In this document: positions 59,828 to 64,000 of the stretch, piece after piece | Position numbering within the stretch: the first letter of the stretch is position 1 | Layout: every line of letters begins with the position of its first letter | Assembly: GCA_025266875.1 (NCBI GenBank) | Contig: JALLLT010000037.1 | Location: 248,001 to 312,000, forward strand | Direction of reading: 5' to 3' | From: Fennellomyces sp. T-0311 | Taxonomy: Eukaryota; Mucoromycota; Mucoromycetes; Mucorales; Lichtheimiaceae | DNA: 64,000 nucleotides | Notes under the pieces: model-generated | What the model was told of the DNA's origin: nothing | Databases searched by the model: none | Seen by the model: the letters and a program-made list of their open reading frames with translations, nothing else | Position numbers and translations under genes: made by a program

Positions 59828-60035
59828 TATTAAGTATTCTGTACACATTTTCCACCCCTCTCACATACACAAAGCATGATTAACCCCCACCCCCACCCAC
59901 ACACACACCCAAAAACTACTTCAAGCATTTCTTTCCATGGACATACCATTCTTACTGTTATTCTCCCCTCTCCTACACTCAAACCATACATCTCATTGTA
60001 CATATCGTCGGTATAAAAGACTTCGTTTTCTTGTT

Positions 60036-60881
60036 CTATCTCGAGATATGCTTTCCTTTCTTTACTGCTTCCATAACAAAAACGTTGATTTTAAACAGGT
60101 CCATGGGTATTGTCTTTAAGGGAATTAAATGAGACCATCGCTGCTCATTGCTATTCTCCGCGGGAATCCAGTCGCCCGTCTCGACTCCTTGTGCAGGCGG
60201 TCCGGTGAACGTTTCCACAGTCAGGGAAAAGGTGCAATCTGGAGGGTTTTTACTGAGTGATGAACGCGTAGCAGCCATACGCAGGAAACAGGCACGTAAT
60301 TCCTGCTGCATGTCAGCTAGAGAACAGGTTGGTTCACTGTCCAATACAGATTCAAGGGGGACGTCCAGCGCCCACAATGCTGATTCGATTTCTAGCACAA
60401 AACGTTCCAAAAGGTGATTGGTAGGAGATATAATCTTGAGTGCTACGCATTTGCAGTTGCCCTGGATAAGAGATCAGCATGAATGTTGTCTGGGTTACGG
60501 TCTTTATACTTTTAACACGAGAGGTTGAAGAGATTCCACAAATTGGGAAATATAACGAGCCACTTGTTCATGCGCAGCCATGTGCACAGGTACATTGTAT
60601 TTTTTCTTTAACTCGAAAATGGCTAGTTGCGATTAGGGAAGTGAGTCTTTTTGTTGCTGGCCACAGCCTGCAAGACATACCAGTAGGATAAAGTTCGCGT
60701 ACATACAAGATCTGATGGATCCATACTTGAACTGTAAGAAGAAATCAATTAGAAGAAGAAACGATCAGATCGGGAACATTTAACTGAAATCGAGAAGCAG
60801 ATTAACCAGATCTAGAAGCGAAACGTAAGTAACAACCGATTTAATGTTTGTATTATAAAGCAGACCTTGGCGCGTAATCAT
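60036..60881 (-). CDS. REV7: REV7 / MAD2B HORMA protein of translesion synthesis
   Basis: Five exons: 60866-60881, 60785-60811, 60681-60731, 60510-60622 and 60036-60461, giving 210 aa (human MAD2L2 is 211). Rev7 joins Rev3 in DNA polymerase zeta and other complexes through its HORMA domain. Family segments: MITRQDLVNLLLDF, VWIHQILYVRELYP, ELKKKYNVPVHMAAHEQVAR, PTNHLLERFVLEIESA, the PPDCTFSLTVETF strand and LIPLKTIPMDLFKINVFV. Intron 1 (60812-60865) has a weak GTCTGC donor and is 54 nt with no stop, so retention would insert 18 residues in frame. I prefer splicing because it rebuilds TRQDL. The ATG is only 48 bp from the stop of the next gene. Confidence 0.92.
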
Positions 60882-60928
60882 TTGTGTTTCGACGGTAAAA
60901 TGTGAAAAATAGCTGTTTGTTTATTATT

Positions 60929-61397
60929 TTATGGAAGCTCTGGCACAACTTTAACATTGACAGAGTCGACAGAACTCAAATGGAAGTGTTCACGACGCAC
61001 AGCTAGTAATAGCGACGTGCCTCCGTTTTTGCTGAGGGCCTCTGAGGGTACAACGAACGGGAACACATGGTCAGTGAGTGGTCCACCGCCCAGCGTAATG
61101 CTGCGAGCATTTGCGAAAAAGATAGAAACGGTTTCTCGCGGTGGAATCGATTCTCGGAATGTCTAAGTGAGTTTGAGTAAAAAGAAGACGGTCGATGGCG
61201 TTTATCACAACACGTACCACGTTCACATGCTGGCCTACTTTCCACACAGTGCCTTCAGTTGGGTAGATAATATCTGCCCCAATATAAGTGATCTGCATGC
61301 TTGTTTGTAGCTCTTATTTACCAGTCTTTGAGTCATCGGCAACAACGAATACACTGGCCACCACCAGAAACAGAAGGAATTTTATATAGGCAATCAT
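60929..61397 (-). CDS. Small secreted Kre9/KNH-like protein A
   Basis: Three exons: 61322-61397, 61218-61273 and 60929-61162, giving 121 aa. The signal peptide is MIAYIKFLLFLVVASVFVVA. The mature part begins DIIYPTEGTVWKVGQHVNV, the pattern of Kre9/KNH and related Ser/Thr-rich wall proteins (PF10342-type, I-x-P-x-x-G-T-x-W-x-x-G). Later segments are ETVSIFFANARSITLGGGPL and SLLLAVRREHFHLSSV. No GPI signal is visible. It is a tandem paralogue of the gene at 61614-62110. An apparent 29-nt intron 1 ending at the nearer GCAG would break the frame; the 48-nt version fits. Confidence 0.85.
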
Positions 61398-61613
61398 GAT
61401 CCTGGATATCGTGAAAGTCAGTTTGGATGCAGCTGGATAGCACACATTCAATTTATATAAGTTTAAAAATGGTTTCAATGGATTTTGGGTTTTATACAGC
61501 TAAAAAGCAAACATATACAGTATTAAAAGCAAATAGAAGGAATATATACAGTGGACAGCGCTAAAGAGCCTGTGAACAAGAGTGGGATAAACATGGATCC
61601 TTTAGGTAGAGGA

Positions 61614-62110
61614 TCAAGCCTTTGGTTCAGTTTGGTTGCTCATGGATGCAGGAAGCACCTTGACAAAGACATCTTCGACGTTGTGAAGATAAAGATTACG
61701 TCGAAACACAGCGAGGAGGGTTGAACCTTTGCGACCTTCCGGTGTCACTGCAGTTTCCGGGATGGTGAATGTGAATTTTCCTTGCGTAGCTGGACCACCT
61801 AAGAAACGAAAAAATTTGGCGTTAGGACCCTTTATGCATTTAGATCGCCCTTTTCACATACCAGCTAGCAAATGTGCACGCGCTTCGTCAAAGAAGATTG
61901 AGACAGTGTCGTTAGAAGTGTAATCAGATGGATCATATTCCACAGTGGTACGCTGACCAGCGTAAAGAATTTGATTTTCTTTCGGCTCAATGAAATTGCC
62001 TGTGTTTGTTGCTTAGTATGCGCATGATGTATGAATTTTGAGATTTGTTTACCTTGTGCAATGGTTGCCAGCATGGACAAAGCAAGCATAAAGAGAATCA
62101 TCAGCTTCAT
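61614..62110 (-). CDS. Small secreted Kre9/KNH-like protein B
   Basis: Three exons: 62053-62110, 61862-61999 and 61614-61798, giving 126 aa. The signal peptide is MKLMILFMLALSMLATIAQG. The mature chain reads NFIEPKENQILYAGQRTTVE, then NDTVSIFFDEARAHLLAGGP, GKFTFTIPETAVTPEGRKG and STLLAVFRRNLYLHNVEDVF. It aligns along its length with protein A, sharing TVSIFF, GGP, LLAV-RR and V-V-VKV. The first intron lies at the same place after the signal peptide, but the second lies elsewhere. Probably a wall or extracellular protein. Function unknown. Confidence 0.85.
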
Positions 62111-63054
62111 TGTGAAAAGTAAGACTTTGAGAGTGTTTGAGTGAGAGGATAATCAAGAAAAAGATACACGATCCTTCCTCTTATATATCTTCTTTTCTTT
62201 CGAACCGCTGGCTAAACATTTTTCAGGGACAGAAAAAAGCCGACTTGGTCCGTGAAACATCTAGTTTCCTCGCTGTTACATTCTACCGTTTTCTATGAAA
62301 CCTTCCTAGTTTATGCGTGCACTGTGATAGGGAATGAGCGATGATGACTTGTGCTGTGCGTCACCAGTCGAAGAATGGTGAATAAATTCTAGTCAGGATC
62401 GCCTAGTCGAAATGGAAAATTTTCCTCTAACTGACGGAGAAGACGATTACGCAATGAACGGAAAAGGGATCATAATCCTTCACGATAAACGCTCGTAATT
62501 TTTTTCCTTACCTCAAAAAGAATATTCGGCTATCGAGCGATACTTTCGTTTGTCCGATGTTTGACATTATCCGGCGCCAATACCGACCATTTGAGGAAGA
62601 ATACTGGAACACCATTTATTCAATAGCAGCTATCTTGGTAATCCGTGTTGGATTGACATTCAAATACATGAACGTTCTTTTTTTCCACGCATCGAACTTA
62701 TTAGTGACCCACCGCGATTACTTGTGATCTGCCTGATAAGTACTTCTTTTACGTAGCTTATTTGAATTAGGGTAGTATACCAACAACAGTGGATGATGGT
62801 TGCAAAGCAAATTCCCTAGTTAATGTCACGGCTACATATTTTGCTGCGTGAATCGGGAAGGTTTATATAGCTGCTTCCGTGGCCCTGAATATGAATCCAG
62901 AGTATTCTCTGATAGACATAGAGGAAAGGTTGCCTGGCAGCGCCGTTGTTACGCCCTACGTATATTCCGAAAAAGGTGCTTCCTTTTTTTGGATTGACGC
63001 GTGCGCGCGCGCAATTACGCGACGGCTCTCTTCCTTTCAAAACACCACAGAACA
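62111..63054. other. Divergent promoter region, KNH-like B / RAD18
   Basis: About 0.9 kb. A short (GC)n run lies near 63000-63011 just upstream of RAD18. No extra gene is supported; a 129-codon frame at 62879-63268 overlaps RAD18 in the wrong register. Confidence 0.5.
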
Positions 63055-64000
63055 ATGGACGATATTCATGATCCCACCGATTTCCGCGACTCCAATCTGC
63101 AACAGATTGATCGCGTGCTGCGCTGTGATATATGTAAAGATCTGTACGATACCCCGGTGCAGTTACAAACATGCATTCATTCATTCTGTGCACTTTGTAT
63201 CCGTCGACGACTCGGACAGGAACGAGTCTGTCCCTCATGCAAAACGCCAGCCGATGAAAAAAAATTAATACGCAATTCTGTTCTTGAAGAATGCGTCAAT
63301 GTCTGGCGTAACGGTGCAAGGTGCTATGTAGCATTCAAATAAAAGTAATCACGAAGCTTACTGTTTTAATAATTAGGCAATTGGTCATTACGCTTGAAGC
63401 CGGATCGTCTTTGCAAACGAATACACAGCCGCAATCTCAGGCACGGCTCCCTGTAAAGTCAATACCAGACGTTCCAAAGAGTAGACGCTCTGCTCGTCTC
63501 GAGAAGCAACCGCAGCCGAGTTATCAAGACCAAGACTTTCAGCAACTGAATCCGGCACCTGTGCAGCCAGCAACAGCCTCACCTCCTCCTCCACCGCCTG
63601 CTCCAACTCAACCATCGTCATCGTCTTCAGCACCTGAAAACCCTACATTGACACGTAAGACTTGCTTTGGTGCAGGATGGCAGGAGTACGGCTGACACAG
63701 GTTATAGAGGACTCTGTCGTCGAATGCCCGTTATGTCGTCAAAGCATGAAGCAAGTCGTCATCAACGAACATATCGATCGATGCATGAATGGTGACAGCA
63801 GCATACCAGAACCTCCGAGGCAGTTTTTCGTATGTCGTTGCAACTCTATATAACAGTGTAACTAATCTGCCTCGGAAATCAATAGAGACCAGCCGCCTCA
63901 TCATCATCAGCAAACAACGCCACTGTCATCTCTTTAGCCGACCACGAGGATGTGAAAAAGAAAAAGTGAGTGGTAATAATGGTAAAGACAATACGGAGAG
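63055..64000 (+). CDS. RAD18: E3 ubiquitin ligase RAD18, 3' end outside the window
   Basis: Exons 63055-63320, 63377-63654, 63708-63829 and 63886-63965 are visible; a GTGAGT donor at 63966 leads out of the window. Rad18 with Rad6 monoubiquitinates PCNA at stalled forks. The RING finger is near residues 24-62: LRCDICKDLYDTPVQLQTC, then IHSFCALCIRR and CPSCK, followed by RNSVLEECVNVW. After a Pro/Ser/Gln-rich linker comes a UBZ4-type zinc finger: VVECPLCRQSMKQVVINEHI with DRCMNG. The SAP and Rad6-binding parts would lie beyond 64000. ATG 63055 (MDDIHDPTDF) was chosen; the frame is open upstream but has no ATG. Confidence 0.92.

Overview
The window is a gene-dense piece of a fungal nuclear genome. 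Almost every gene is cut by short introns, mostly 45-80 nt, with GTAAGT/GTATGT-type donors, CTRAY-like branch sites and YAG acceptors. Gti1/Pac2 (WOPR), Mdm31, Cch1, Kre9/KNH-like proteins and a URA2-type pyrimidine polyprotein mark it as fungal. An AP-4 sigma subunit and an ER-retained GRP94, both lost from most Dikarya as far as I know, point to an early-diverging lineage, most likely Mucoromycota. I do not name a species. I rebuilt exon structures by hand by matching splice signals, phase and family alignment. Junctions are exact where the phase closes, but none is backed by transcripts.

Layout. 1-530: 3' end of a C2H2 zinc-finger gene. 531-4107: AT-rich and gene-poor. 4108-5754 (+): seven-TM protein. 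5755-7577: no secure gene. 7578-9428 (-): Golgi pH regulator (GPHR). 9636-10857 (-): DCN1/DCUN1D neddylation factor. 11286-11772 (+): small helical protein. 12042-14407 (+): GRP94 ending in HDEL. 14570-15437 (+): UBE2W. 15633-22385: four minus-strand genes (amino-acid permease, AP-4 sigma, GH105 hydrolase, allantoate-type MFS carrier). 22924-23966 (+): fasciclin protein. 24003-25784 (-): PC-esterase-like type II membrane protein. 25785-30235: AT-rich desert. 30236-31071 (+): PPP4R2. 31977-33257 (+): protein with an integrase-type H2C2 zinc module. 33496-34869 (-): WOPR regulator. 35315-37792 (-): MAK21/NOC1. 37997-45010 (-): CCH1 calcium channel. 46102-53071 (+): URA2. 53195-56044 (-): UBP14. 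57550-59827 (+): MDM31. 60036-60881 (-): REV7. 60929-62110 (-): two tandem Kre9/KNH-like genes. 63055-end (+): RAD18, cut by the window edge.

The most unusual signal is in splicing. The amino-acid permease appears to use microexons of 11, 11, 7 and 3 nt. UBE2W closes its frame exactly if a 1-nt exon is spliced in. Four genes (GRP94, UBE2W, CCH1, UBP14) each use one GC-AG intron with a GCAAG donor, 4 of about 113 introns reconstructed here. Other points are the fungal AP-4 sigma and GRP94, an intronless bacterial-looking GH105 gene, a PC-esterase with its nucleophile position changed to Asn, and tandem KNH-like paralogues that differ in intron position.

Functionally these are mostly housekeeping genes: ubiquitin/NEDD8 handling (DCUN1D, UBE2W, UBP14, RAD18), secretory pathway (GRP94, GPHR, AP-4), DNA-damage tolerance (REV7 and RAD18 about 2 kb apart), ribosome assembly (MAK21), pyrimidine synthesis (URA2) and calcium entry (CCH1). 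I see no operon-like system, CRISPR array, rRNA, convincing tRNA or intact transposon.
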